NCBI GenBank assembly: GCA_002352225.1
Contig: DEIA01000053.1
Coordinates: forward strand, 3,338-39,313
Direction of reading: 5' to 3'
Source of the DNA: Flammeovirgaceae bacterium UBA2786
GTDB taxonomy: Bacteria > Bacteroidota > Bacteroidia > Cytophagales > Cyclobacteriaceae
DNA: 35,976 nucleotides
A program made the translations under genes and the position numbers. Of this stretch, positions 1 to 6,679 are shown in pieces. Position 1 is the first letter of the stretch. Each line of letters begins with the position of its first letter. The notes under the pieces are model-generated. The model made no database searches and was not told the DNA's origin. It saw only the letters and a list, made by a program, of their open reading frames with translations.

Positions 1-1008
1 GTTTACAAACAAGTGCGATTGATTTTGAATATTGAGAGGACCAAGATAGCCACTATAGAATTGTCTGGAATACCCTTCCTGATTTTCAAGGAATTCCAGA
101 GCAGGTTCAAGGGGCATACCACACACGGCCGAAGTGGGGTGCAAGAGTTTAAGCATGACAGAGCCAAGCTGAGGAAAATTGGTTGCCTGCATATCAACTT
201 CAAAGTCAGTTTTCAGATGCATTACGTTACCGGCTACAATGGTTTTAGGCCCATGTTCATCATACTCGCGCAATCTTATTTTTTTGAAACAACTAATAAT
301 ATACCGGCTTACCAGGGCTTGTTCTTCAATTTCTTTTTGTGTCCAGGCAACTGTTTTAAGATTCGTATCGGGAGAATAGGGGAGAGTTCCGGCCAGTGCT
401 ATCGTCTTAAATTTGTTTTGTGAAACGCTTACCAGTAACTCGGGTGTGGCGCCCATCCAGGTGCCGGTTTGGGGCGAAGAGACAAATGAAACAAATGCCT
501 GTGGATGGTTTTCACACAATTGTTCGAACACTTTTATGAAATCAATTTGCTCATTGTAAGGAGAGTCTTCAAAACGGGATGGGACTACTTTTTCAAATAT
601 GCCCGATTCTATTTTAGCGACACTGAGTTTAACTAAATCCTCATAGTTAATATCATTTGTTGGTGTGGCTGTAAGAAAGTGATATTTTTCGTTTTGAATT
701 TTTGAACTGAGCGGGTTAGGTAATTCTCCCTTAGTTAGTTTTCCATCGGTAAATTGGTATAACGATTCAGCCGGGAAAATTACTTTTTGATTCGTGGGAT
801 GAAAGGGAGCAAAGGCAAACCCGGAAATGTCTCCTTCCAGGTTAACTTCATTTGCGAGTATAACTTCTTTTGTGATCAGTAGAAATTTTTCAGTAGTACC
901 GGGTGCCCGCCAAAGACAAAATGATTTTCCGCGTTGCAACGCATCAGCAACTAATCCGGTAATAATTTCGGCTTCGGTGTTAATGGCTATACGGGGTGTT
1001 GAAATCAT
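1..1008 (-). CDS. menF: Isochorismate synthase, 3' end beyond the window
   Basis: This is a chorismate-utilising enzyme that should convert chorismate to isochorismate, the first step toward menaquinone, in the cytoplasm. I translated 336 codons without a stop from the ATG at 1008; the frame is still open at base 1, so the C-terminus is missing. Visible family motifs in order are FAFAPF, EKVVPSR, GATPELLV, TIALAGT, EIEEQALV, GNVMHLKT, LHPTSAVCGMP and FYSGYLGP. The HPTxAVCGxP and YSGYxG blocks fit isochorismate synthase (MenF/EntC) rather than anthranilate or aminodeoxychorismate synthase. The start lies one base after the stop of the menI-like gene (TAG-G-ATG), so translation is probably coupled. 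Menaquinone is the usual respiratory quinone of Bacteroidota, and menD often follows in relatives; that would be beyond the left edge. Confidence 0.92.
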   Translation of the reverse strand, partial: MISTPRIAINTEAEIITGLVADALQRGKSFCLWRAPGTTEKFLLITKEVILANEVNLEGDISGFAFAPFHPTNQKVIFPAESLYQFTDGKLTKGELPNPLSSKIQNEKYHFLTATPTNDINYEDLVKLSVAKIESGIFEKVVPSRFEDSPYNEQIDFIKVFEQLCENHPQAFVSFVSSPQTGTWMGATPELLVSVSQNKFKTIALAGTLPYSPDTNLKTVAWTQKEIEEQALVSRYIISCFKKIRLREYDEHGPKTIVAGNVMHLKTDFEVDMQATNFPQLGSVMLKLLHPTSAVCGMPLEPALEFLENQEGYSRQFYSGYLGPLNIQNQSHLFVN

Positions 1009-1009
1009 C

Positions 1010-1435
1010 CTATCGCTTATCTAATACGGCCAATGTTATGCGGCTTATGCAAACAAGTTCCTGTTTTTCATTTACAATTCTTATCTCCCATAGCTGTGTT
1101 CTTTTACCAATATGAATAGGCCTTGCGGTTCCGGTAACAAATCCTTCGCGCACACTTTTAATATGATTGGCATTAATTTCCAGACCTACGCAATATTGAA
1201 CGGTTGTGTTTACACAGCAGGTAGCTGCAATACTACCCAGCGTTTCGGCCAGTGTTACCGAAGCGCCACCATGCAATAACCCTAAAGGTTGTTGTGTTCG
1301 GTGGTCAACCGGCATGCGGGCTTCCAGAAAATCATCCCCTATTCGGGTGTATTCAATACCAAGATGAGCTACCATGGTATTAGCCGATAGCGCATTTAGC
1401 TTTTCGAGGGTTACTGCTGAAGTGAAAACAGGCAT
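1010..1435 (-). CDS. menI: Hotdog-fold thioesterase, probable DHNA-CoA thioesterase
   Basis: A 141-residue single hotdog-fold thioesterase of the PaaI/YdiI type. It probably hydrolyses 1,4-dihydroxy-2-naphthoyl-CoA, the thioester step of menaquinone synthesis. The motif LLHGGASVTLAETLGS carries the family HGG and the catalytic glutamate in LAE. It closely resembles the corresponding segment of E. coli YdiI/MenI, as do the later segments GLEINANHIKSVREG and LWEIRIVNEK. The length is normal for the family. It sits one base upstream of menF on the same strand, which supports the menaquinone role over phenylacetate or enterobactin proofreading. The ATG at 1435 is the only reasonable start. The specific substrate is inferred from context and similarity. 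Confidence 0.88.
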   Translation of the reverse strand: MPVFTSAVTLEKLNALSANTMVAHLGIEYTRIGDDFLEARMPVDHRTQQPLGLLHGGASVTLAETLGSIAATCCVNTTVQYCVGLEINANHIKSVREGFVTGTARPIHIGKRTQLWEIRIVNEKQELVCISRITLAVLDKR

Positions 1436-1447
1436 AAATCGGAATAC

Positions 1448-1475
1448 TTGGGTTAAAACAAATTCCTTATTTTTG
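1448..1475 (+). promoter_or_regulatory. Bacteroidota-type promoter of the histidine phosphatase
   Basis: TATTTTTG at 1468-1475 matches the TAnnTTTG -7 consensus exactly. A TTG at 1448-1450, 17 bases upstream, could be the -33 element. It would start transcription near 1481, giving a leader of about 35 bases before the TTG start at 1516. The transcription start is inferred. Confidence 0.5.
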
Positions 1476-1515
1476 CGCCCAATTTATAACAGATACCTCA
1501 AAACTCAGTTAGAAA

Positions 1516-2157
1516 TTGACGACTAAAAAAATATATCTAATCCGGCACGGTCAAACCGATTTTAACCTGAAAGGTATTGTACAGGGCAGTGGTGTAGATT
1601 CTTCCCTGAATGATAGGGGAAGAGCTCAGGCAGAAGCATTCTATGAAACGTACAAGAATATTGCGTTCGACAAGATTTATACATCGGCATTAAGGCGAAC
1701 AAGGGAGTCGGTTATCGGATTTATTGAAAAAGGAATACCAACAGAGTGCCTTAGTGGCCTTAATGAAATAAGCTGGGGAACCAAGGAAGGGCAACCCATT
1801 ACCCCTGAAGAGGATGCCTATTATCATTGGATGCTTGATCAATGGCGTTTAGGGAATACGCACGAACGAATTGAAGGTGGAGAGAGCCCGGAAGATGTTA
1901 CAAAACGACAAGATCCGACTTTAACTCATATTCTTAACCAATCCAACGAAGAGAACGTTTTGATTTGTATGCATGGCCGGGCCATCCGAATTTTACTTTG
2001 CCGGTTACTCAACTATCCCCTGAAAAGCATGGATATGTTTGAACATGAAAACCTTTGCCTTTATTTATTAGAGCAAAGTGGTGCTTGTTTTACCGTGCGT
2101 AAATACAACGACACAACACATTTAAAAAACCGGGTAACAGAAGCTGCTGAGGTTTAG
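1516..2157 (+). CDS. Histidine phosphatase family protein (phosphoglycerate-mutase-like)
   Basis: A 213-residue member of the branch-1 histidine phosphatase superfamily. LIRHGQT places the phospho-acceptor His at residue 11. YTSALRRTRES holds the conserved arginine near 61-63, LNEISWG the acid (Glu84), and CMHGRAI the second His (153). These are the four pocket elements expected of an active phosphatase or mutase. The substrate cannot be read from sequence; cobalamin-pathway, phosphoserine or sugar-phosphate substrates are all possible. The start must be TTG at 1516: the upstream in-frame codon at 1510 is a stop and the RHG motif must lie near the N-terminus. The stop codon overlaps that of the convergent TPR gene by three bases. 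Confidence 0.85.
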   Translation: MTTKKIYLIRHGQTDFNLKGIVQGSGVDSSLNDRGRAQAEAFYETYKNIAFDKIYTSALRRTRESVIGFIEKGIPTECLSGLNEISWGTKEGQPITPEEDAYYHWMLDQWRLGNTHERIEGGESPEDVTKRQDPTLTHILNQSNEENVLICMHGRAIRILLCRLLNYPLKSMDMFEHENLCLYLLEQSGACFTVRKYNDTTHLKNRVTEAAEV

Positions 2158-3659
2158 GATTGAGCTTTTGTGGTGGTAAGCAGTTCTAACTCGGTGCGCG
2201 CCTTACTGTCTATGCTGTTTTTGTACTCATGTTTCTGAAAGCTAAGGGCCAGTTCAAAATACCTGCGTGCGTTTGTAAAATCTTTTTGCTCTTTGGCAAT
2301 GTATCCTAATTGCAGGGCTGAGTTGGCGCCAAAATACCAGGGATTATTCTTCGTCATGTCGATGCTTTGCTGATAAAACAATTTAGCCGCGCTAAGTTCG
2401 CCTGTGCCGTGGGCAAGTCTTGCTTTGCGATAGTAATATTCAGTTTGTTCTTTAGCCGAAGGTAAATCGGTTGGTGTTATACTTTGCAGAACAGCGTTAG
2501 CTTCTTTGTAATAGCCGCCATCGGTACTAAAGCGAACCTTACTTAATTTTTTATTGGGAAGGCTTCCGGTTTCTAATTGATAGGATGCATACCGGTCGGG
2601 TTCGGCTTTGGCACTTCCGGTAGTTTTAGCTTTATCAAAATAGAACTGTGCCTGACGCGAATCGTTTAGCAGCCAATAGTTAAGGGCAATTTTAAAGTGC
2701 GAATCTTTTTTAAAACTTATACTTGGATAGGTATCAACAAATTTCTTAAAGGCCTCAATTGAACGGGTATATTCTCCTTTTTGTAACAGAACTTCGCCCC
2801 GTAAATAATTGATGTAATGCATAGGCAGCCCTTGCGTTTGCTGGTCTATTCGATAGATCATCTGCAGGGCCTCTTCGCTTCGGGCATCCTTTATCAGCAT
2901 GTTTACACCCATAAACAGGAGTAATCGGTTTTCGGGTTGTTCTTTCAGGCAATCGCGTATGCCAACAGCCGCTTCGGTAAATTCCTGATTTAAAAATCCT
3001 TTTACAGCAAAAAACAAAATACTGGCTTCTATACTTAACGATGAGGGTGAGTTGCGTAAATCAGTAAGTAATTTTTGACCTGTTGTTACAGAACCTTTCA
3101 ACCCCAGCAGGTTCATAAACCATTGATATTTTTCGGGTACGGCACCTACCATTACCTGTATGGCTCCTGCAGTTTTTTTTATCGGAATAAAAGCCGGAAA
3201 TTTTTTTTGACAATCCATCACCAACTGGTTGGCCTTGCGAATGGAGAGTACAGCATTTACTTCCTGCCCCAGATTTAAGTAACAGAATCCACGCTGTAAG
3301 TGTATTTCGGCTTGCAGGAAAAGTGTTTCGGCTGAAGGAGAAAGTCCTTCCAGGTATTTTATCCGTGTTTTAAATTGCTCATCAAACCCTGCAAAGCGGG
3401 CATGATCTTCTGTAATTAATATTTGCAGGGTTTCGTTAAGGGTTTGCACATAGATTTTGTGCAGCGCATTTCCCTTGTAGCGGCTTAACAATTCATTGGC
3501 TTTTTCGGGATGTAGATTAATAGCCCACTCGTATGCTTTGTTAAGCTCAGGGTCAAATCTCCATATAGCCTCACTGGCATTTGCTTTCCACAAAAACAAA
3601 AAAAGGCAAGTGGTTATACCTGCCTTTTTTATATACTGTATGGGTAATGTACTATCCAA
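2154..3659 (-). CDS. TPR protein resembling the TTC39/IML2 (DUF3808) family
   Basis: A 501-residue mostly helical protein. Residues 1-28 look like a signal peptide or anchor (hydrophobic core ITTCLFLFLW, then ANASEA). Residues 110-145, 285-345 and 400-495 have TPR-like helix pairs. The stretch 163-250 (AGAIQVMVGAVPEKYQW, LLGLKGSVTTGQKLL, ENRLLLFMGV) and the C-terminal LGYIAKEQKDFTNARRYFEL followed by SIDSKARTEL resemble, from memory, the arrangement in eukaryotic TTC39 and yeast IML2. Function is unknown; periplasmic or outer-membrane-associated scaffolding is a guess. The start is a TTG at 3659 inside the last codons of the upstream zinc-ribbon gene; there is no ATG before residue 147. The 8-base overlap implies translational coupling within the nif3 operon. 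Confidence 0.75.
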   Translation of the reverse strand: MDSTLPIQYIKKAGITTCLFLFLWKANASEAIWRFDPELNKAYEWAINLHPEKANELLSRYKGNALHKIYVQTLNETLQILITEDHARFAGFDEQFKTRIKYLEGLSPSAETLFLQAEIHLQRGFCYLNLGQEVNAVLSIRKANQLVMDCQKKFPAFIPIKKTAGAIQVMVGAVPEKYQWFMNLLGLKGSVTTGQKLLTDLRNSPSSLSIEASILFFAVKGFLNQEFTEAAVGIRDCLKEQPENRLLLFMGVNMLIKDARSEEALQMIYRIDQQTQGLPMHYINYLRGEVLLQKGEYTRSIEAFKKFVDTYPSISFKKDSHFKIALNYWLLNDSRQAQFYFDKAKTTGSAKAEPDRYASYQLETGSLPNKKLSKVRFSTDGGYYKEANAVLQSITPTDLPSAKEQTEYYYRKARLAHGTGELSAAKLFYQQSIDMTKNNPWYFGANSALQLGYIAKEQKDFTNARRYFELALSFQKHEYKNSIDSKARTELELLTTTKAQS

Positions 3660-4443
3660 CTTTTTTGGCTCTTTTTACCGGAGCTGCCTTTTTGGGTTTT
3701 GGTTCTTCTTCCATCGAACCTAGGTCCACGTCAGCTAATATGCGGCCTGAGTGTTCATCGATTACTATTTTTTTCTTCTCTCGGATCTCAGCAATTTTTT
3801 GTGGAGGAATAATAATGTTACAACCTTCGGCTGCACCTCTTACCACCCGCACAACAGCTAATCCGTTTGATAAACTACTTCTTAAACGGGTGTAGTGTTT
3901 CAGAAGTTTATCTTCAATTTTCTTGGTAGCCTTTTCACGCTCGGCCAATAGCTTCTTTTCTTCTTCCTGATTTTCGCCCAGAATATTTTCCAACTCGTCT
4001 TTTTTGGCTTTCAGGTCTTCTTCTCTATCCTTAATAACGGCTTCAATACCAGTTATTTCAGCCTTCTTCGCATCAATTTTTTCCTTGGCTTCTTTTATGC
4101 GCTTTTCGCAGATTTGTACTTCAAGTTCCTGCAGTTCAACCTCTTTGGTTATGGCATCAAACTCGCGGTTATTCTTAACGTTTTTCTGCTGATCGTTGTA
4201 TTTTTTTACCAGCTTTTCAGCCTCTTTAATACCCTCTTTGTTTTTCTTGATGGCATCTTCCAATTCCTTCTGTTCGCCCTCAAAACGGGCTAATCGGGTG
4301 CGGTAGCCTTCCATTTCGTCTTCCAAATCCTGAACTTCATCGGGCAAGTCGCCCCTCAATTTCTTGAGCTCGTCCAGTTTTGAATCTATTGTTTGTAATT
4401 TAACTAGGGCCTCGAGCTTCTGTGCAACTGTTTGATTTTCCAT
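3652..4443 (-). CDS. Coiled-coil protein with degenerate C4-type zinc ribbon (DUF164/CT398-like)
   Basis: A 263-residue cytoplasmic protein. Residues 1-185 form a long charged coiled coil containing NNREFDAITKEVE, typical of this family. The C-terminal part (about 195-236) is the zinc-ribbon region, recognised by IPPQ, EIREKKKIV and EHSGRIL. In the usual family form two CxxC pairs bind zinc; here the positions read Ala205, Cys208, Asp229 and Ser232, so only one of four ligands remains. A Lys-rich tail (KKAAPVKRAKKVG) follows. The family is commonly encoded beside Nif3 proteins, as here (3-base gap), but its molecular role is not established. The stop overlaps the start of the TPR gene. Confidence 0.85.
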   Translation of the reverse strand: MENQTVAQKLEALVKLQTIDSKLDELKKLRGDLPDEVQDLEDEMEGYRTRLARFEGEQKELEDAIKKNKEGIKEAEKLVKKYNDQQKNVKNNREFDAITKEVELQELEVQICEKRIKEAKEKIDAKKAEITGIEAVIKDREEDLKAKKDELENILGENQEEEKKLLAEREKATKKIEDKLLKHYTRLRSSLSNGLAVVRVVRGAAEGCNIIIPPQKIAEIREKKKIVIDEHSGRILADVDLGSMEEEPKPKKAAPVKRAKKVG

Positions 4444-4446
4444 TAC

Positions 4447-5547
4447 TTACAGGTAACAAATTGGGTTGGTAACAACTTTTGAAAAAGAGATTGCAAAAGT
4501 AGGAAAATTTTCTTGTAAAAACGCTATTAACAGGTCTTTCGTGTATTGCTCACTTTCGTAGTGGCCTATATCAGCTATTAGTATTTTACCATCGGCATCA
4601 AAAAACTCATGGTATTTAAAGTCTGCCGAAACAAAAGCATCGGCTCCTTTTGCTATAGCTTTATTCAGTAAGAAACTACCGGAACCACCACAAATGGCAA
4701 CCTTTTTTATCGCTTTTTGCGGTGGTGTTGTATAGCGCACACATCCTGTATTCATTTGTTTTTTCAAATGCTGAAGAAACGCCATAGCATCCATTGGCTC
4801 AGTAAGTTCACCCATCATGCCCGAACCAACTTCCTGATTATCATTTTCTAACGAAGAAAGGTAATAGGCTACTTCTTCGTACGGATGGCTGTTTTTTAAG
4901 GCATTTAAAACTTTATCCCGAACGGGCACCGATAAAATTACCTCTACCCGAACTTCTGAAGTACGTTCTACTTTATTCTGTGTTCCCAGAAATGGTTTGG
5001 CTGCCTCGGTTGGCATAAAAGTACCCTCTCCAATTATGCTAAAGCTGCAGTTTTTATAGTTACCGATTTGGCCGGCTCCGGCAGCATAAAGGTGATTCCG
5101 TACGTTTTCGGCATGATCTTGCGGAACGAATGTTACCAGTTTTAATAGGGTATGAGGGCGTGGCAAAAGTACTTTCAGATTTGTAAGACCAATTCGCTCG
5201 GCAATTTTCCGGTTTACACCCATATGCACATTGTCCAGATTGGTGTGTATGGCATAGATTGCTATGTTATTTTGAATGGCTTTTAGTAAGGTACGCTCCA
5301 CATAATTCTGGCCTGTGAGTTTCTTAATTCCCTTAAATAAAATGGGGTGATGAGCCACAATAAGGTTACAGTTTTGCTGTATAGCTTCCTCCACCACTGC
5401 TTCAGTACAATCTAAGGTTACCAGTATACCCGTAACCGAGGTCACGCTATTACCTGTAATTAAACCACTATTATCATACTCTTCCTGGTAAATTCCGGGT
5501 GCTAATTGTTCCAGTTTACCTGTAATATCTTTTATGGTTGCAGCCAT
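4447..5547 (-). CDS. Nif3-like dinuclear metal center protein
   Basis: A 366-residue member of the NIF3/YbgI/YqfO family, which forms hexameric rings with a two-metal site in each subunit. Metal ligands are visible as AHHP (His66, His67), HTNLD (His101, Asp105) and IGHYESE (His329, Glu333). DNSG near residue 25 and GGSGSFL near 287 are also family hallmarks. Residues about 135-245 form the PII/CutA-like insertion found in YqfO-type members, which explains the length relative to the roughly 250-residue YbgI form. Annotations as GTP cyclohydrolase or metal-dependent hydrolase exist for the family, but its physiological reaction is unresolved. First gene of a three-gene operon; ATG at 5547, downstream of a minus-strand -7 box. 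Confidence 0.92.
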   Translation of the reverse strand: MAATIKDITGKLEQLAPGIYQEEYDNSGLITGNSVTSVTGILVTLDCTEAVVEEAIQQNCNLIVAHHPILFKGIKKLTGQNYVERTLLKAIQNNIAIYAIHTNLDNVHMGVNRKIAERIGLTNLKVLLPRPHTLLKLVTFVPQDHAENVRNHLYAAGAGQIGNYKNCSFSIIGEGTFMPTEAAKPFLGTQNKVERTSEVRVEVILSVPVRDKVLNALKNSHPYEEVAYYLSSLENDNQEVGSGMMGELTEPMDAMAFLQHLKKQMNTGCVRYTTPPQKAIKKVAICGGSGSFLLNKAIAKGADAFVSADFKYHEFFDADGKILIADIGHYESEQYTKDLLIAFLQENFPTFAISFSKVVTNPICYL

Positions 5548-5563
5548 TGAATGTGTACTTTTG
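5538..5563 (+). promoter_or_regulatory. Promoter of the lpxK operon
   Basis: TACTTTTG at 5556-5563 is an exact TAnnTTTG -7 box. A TTG at 5538-5540 could be the -33 element, at slightly short spacing. Transcription would begin near 5569, which supports the ATG at 5599 for lpxK and excludes the longer start at 5551. Confidence 0.5.
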
Positions 5564-5566
5564 GTT

Positions 5567-5574
5567 CAAAAATA
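5567..5574 (-). promoter_or_regulatory. -7 box of the nif3 operon promoter
   Basis: On the minus strand these bases read TATTTTTG, an exact TAnnTTTG match. Transcription would start near 5561, 14 bases before the nif3 ATG. It lies three bases from the lpxK -7 box on the other strand, so the two polymerase footprints must overlap. Confidence 0.5.
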
Positions 5575-5598
5575 ACGAAAGATTATCGGCACAGCTTT

Positions 5599-6660
5599 AT
5601 GTCTCTTTTGCGGTATTTGTGGTGGCCTTTTGCGGTGTTGGTAGATGCGATAACCCGATTCCGCAATTACCTCTATCGCATCGGTCATAAAAAATCATTT
5701 CAATTCGATTCGGTTGTTATCAGTGTGGGTAATCTGAATGTGGGAGGCTCGGGTAAGACTCCTATGATTGAGTATTTGATTCGGCTACTTAGCACACAGT
5801 ACAAAATAGCTACGCTTAGCCGTGGCTATGGCCGAAGTACATCTGGTTTTAGATTAGCCGGCCCTGAAGATAATGCCCGCACCCTTGGTGATGAGCCGTA
5901 TCAGCTTTATAAGAAATTTTACGATCGGATTTATGTGGCGGTAGGCGAGGAGCGGGCTTTAGCTATACCAACTATATTGAATGAGTGCCCTGACGTACAG
6001 ATTATTTTATTGGACGATGCATTTCAACACCGGGCGGTAATACCTCAGTTCTCTATTTTGGTTACCGACTTTCAAAAACCATTTTATAAAGATGCTTTAT
6101 TGCCTATGGGGCGCTTACGCGAGAACCGAATGGGTGCAAGCCGGGCCGATGTAATAGTGGTTACTAAATGCGTTACATCAGAAAGCGAAAAACTGAATGA
6201 AGTGCAACAAGCCGTAAGAAAGTATGCGCCCTCAAAGCCTGTATTCTTTTCTTCCATACGGTATTCAAAGCCGGTGGCAATTGGTGCACAGGCAGAACTG
6301 AGCGCAGAAGTGGTTCTGGTAACCGGAATCGGAAACCCCAAACCGTTTAGCCAACACCTTGAAAAAACGCATACCATTTACAAGCATTTTCGGTTTGAAG
6401 ATCATCATCGCTACACAACCGAAGATGTAAGCAAAATTGTTTGCGAGGCGGGCGCGCGTAGTATCCTCACCACCGAAAAGGATATGGTTAAACTGATTAG
6501 CCCTGAACTTTACCCCAGTATTCAGCCCGGGGCCTGGTTTTATTTACCCATGCAAGTCGAATTTTTACGGAGTGGTTCGGAATTTGATAGTTTGGTGCAG
6601 TCTGTGGTAGCTGAAAAGTTAAAAAGGGTTACAATCATAAGTGGCGATAATCTTTCCTAA
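5599..6660 (+). CDS. lpxK: Tetraacyldisaccharide 4'-kinase
   Basis: An inner-membrane-associated kinase that phosphorylates the 4' position of the lipid A disaccharide precursor to give lipid IVA, using ATP. The 353-residue product has an N-terminal hydrophobic segment (MSLLRYLWWPFAVLVDA), a P-loop GNLNVGGSGKTP at residues 44-55, then the LpxK blocks LSRGYGR, LGDEPYQLYKK, LLDDAFQHR and PMGRLREN. DDAFQH replaces the commoner DDGFQH. A start at 5551 would lie upstream of the promoter -7 box, so the ATG at 5599 is chosen. It is the first gene of an apparent lpxK-porin-miaE operon. Its presence confirms a lipid A-based outer membrane. Confidence 0.95.
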   Translation: MSLLRYLWWPFAVLVDAITRFRNYLYRIGHKKSFQFDSVVISVGNLNVGGSGKTPMIEYLIRLLSTQYKIATLSRGYGRSTSGFRLAGPEDNARTLGDEPYQLYKKFYDRIYVAVGEERALAIPTILNECPDVQIILLDDAFQHRAVIPQFSILVTDFQKPFYKDALLPMGRLRENRMGASRADVIVVTKCVTSESEKLNEVQQAVRKYAPSKPVFFSSIRYSKPVAIGAQAELSAEVVLVTGIGNPKPFSQHLEKTHTIYKHFRFEDHHRYTTEDVSKIVCEAGARSILTTEKDMVKLISPELYPSIQPGAWFYLPMQVEFLRSGSEFDSLVQSVVAEKLKRVTIISGDNLS

Positions 6661-6679
6661 AACTGGTCTATTTTTGCAC

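Noticed and set aside
3655..3670. A-run (AAAAAAG on the minus strand) before the zinc-ribbon stop as a programmed frameshift into the TPR frame
   Set aside because: The heptamer is out of phase with the reading frame and reaching the TPR frame would need +1, not -1; a TTG restart at the overlap explains the arrangement.
5551..5598. Longer N-terminus for LpxK beginning at 5551
   Set aside because: It would start upstream of the exact -7 box at 5556-5563, and the extra residues have no family counterpart; the ATG at 5599 fits the normal LpxK start.
6669..6676. TATTTTTG as a promoter for the porin
   Set aside because: It lies in coding-like T-rich sequence within a few bases of the possible starts, and the gene is closely linked to lpxK.
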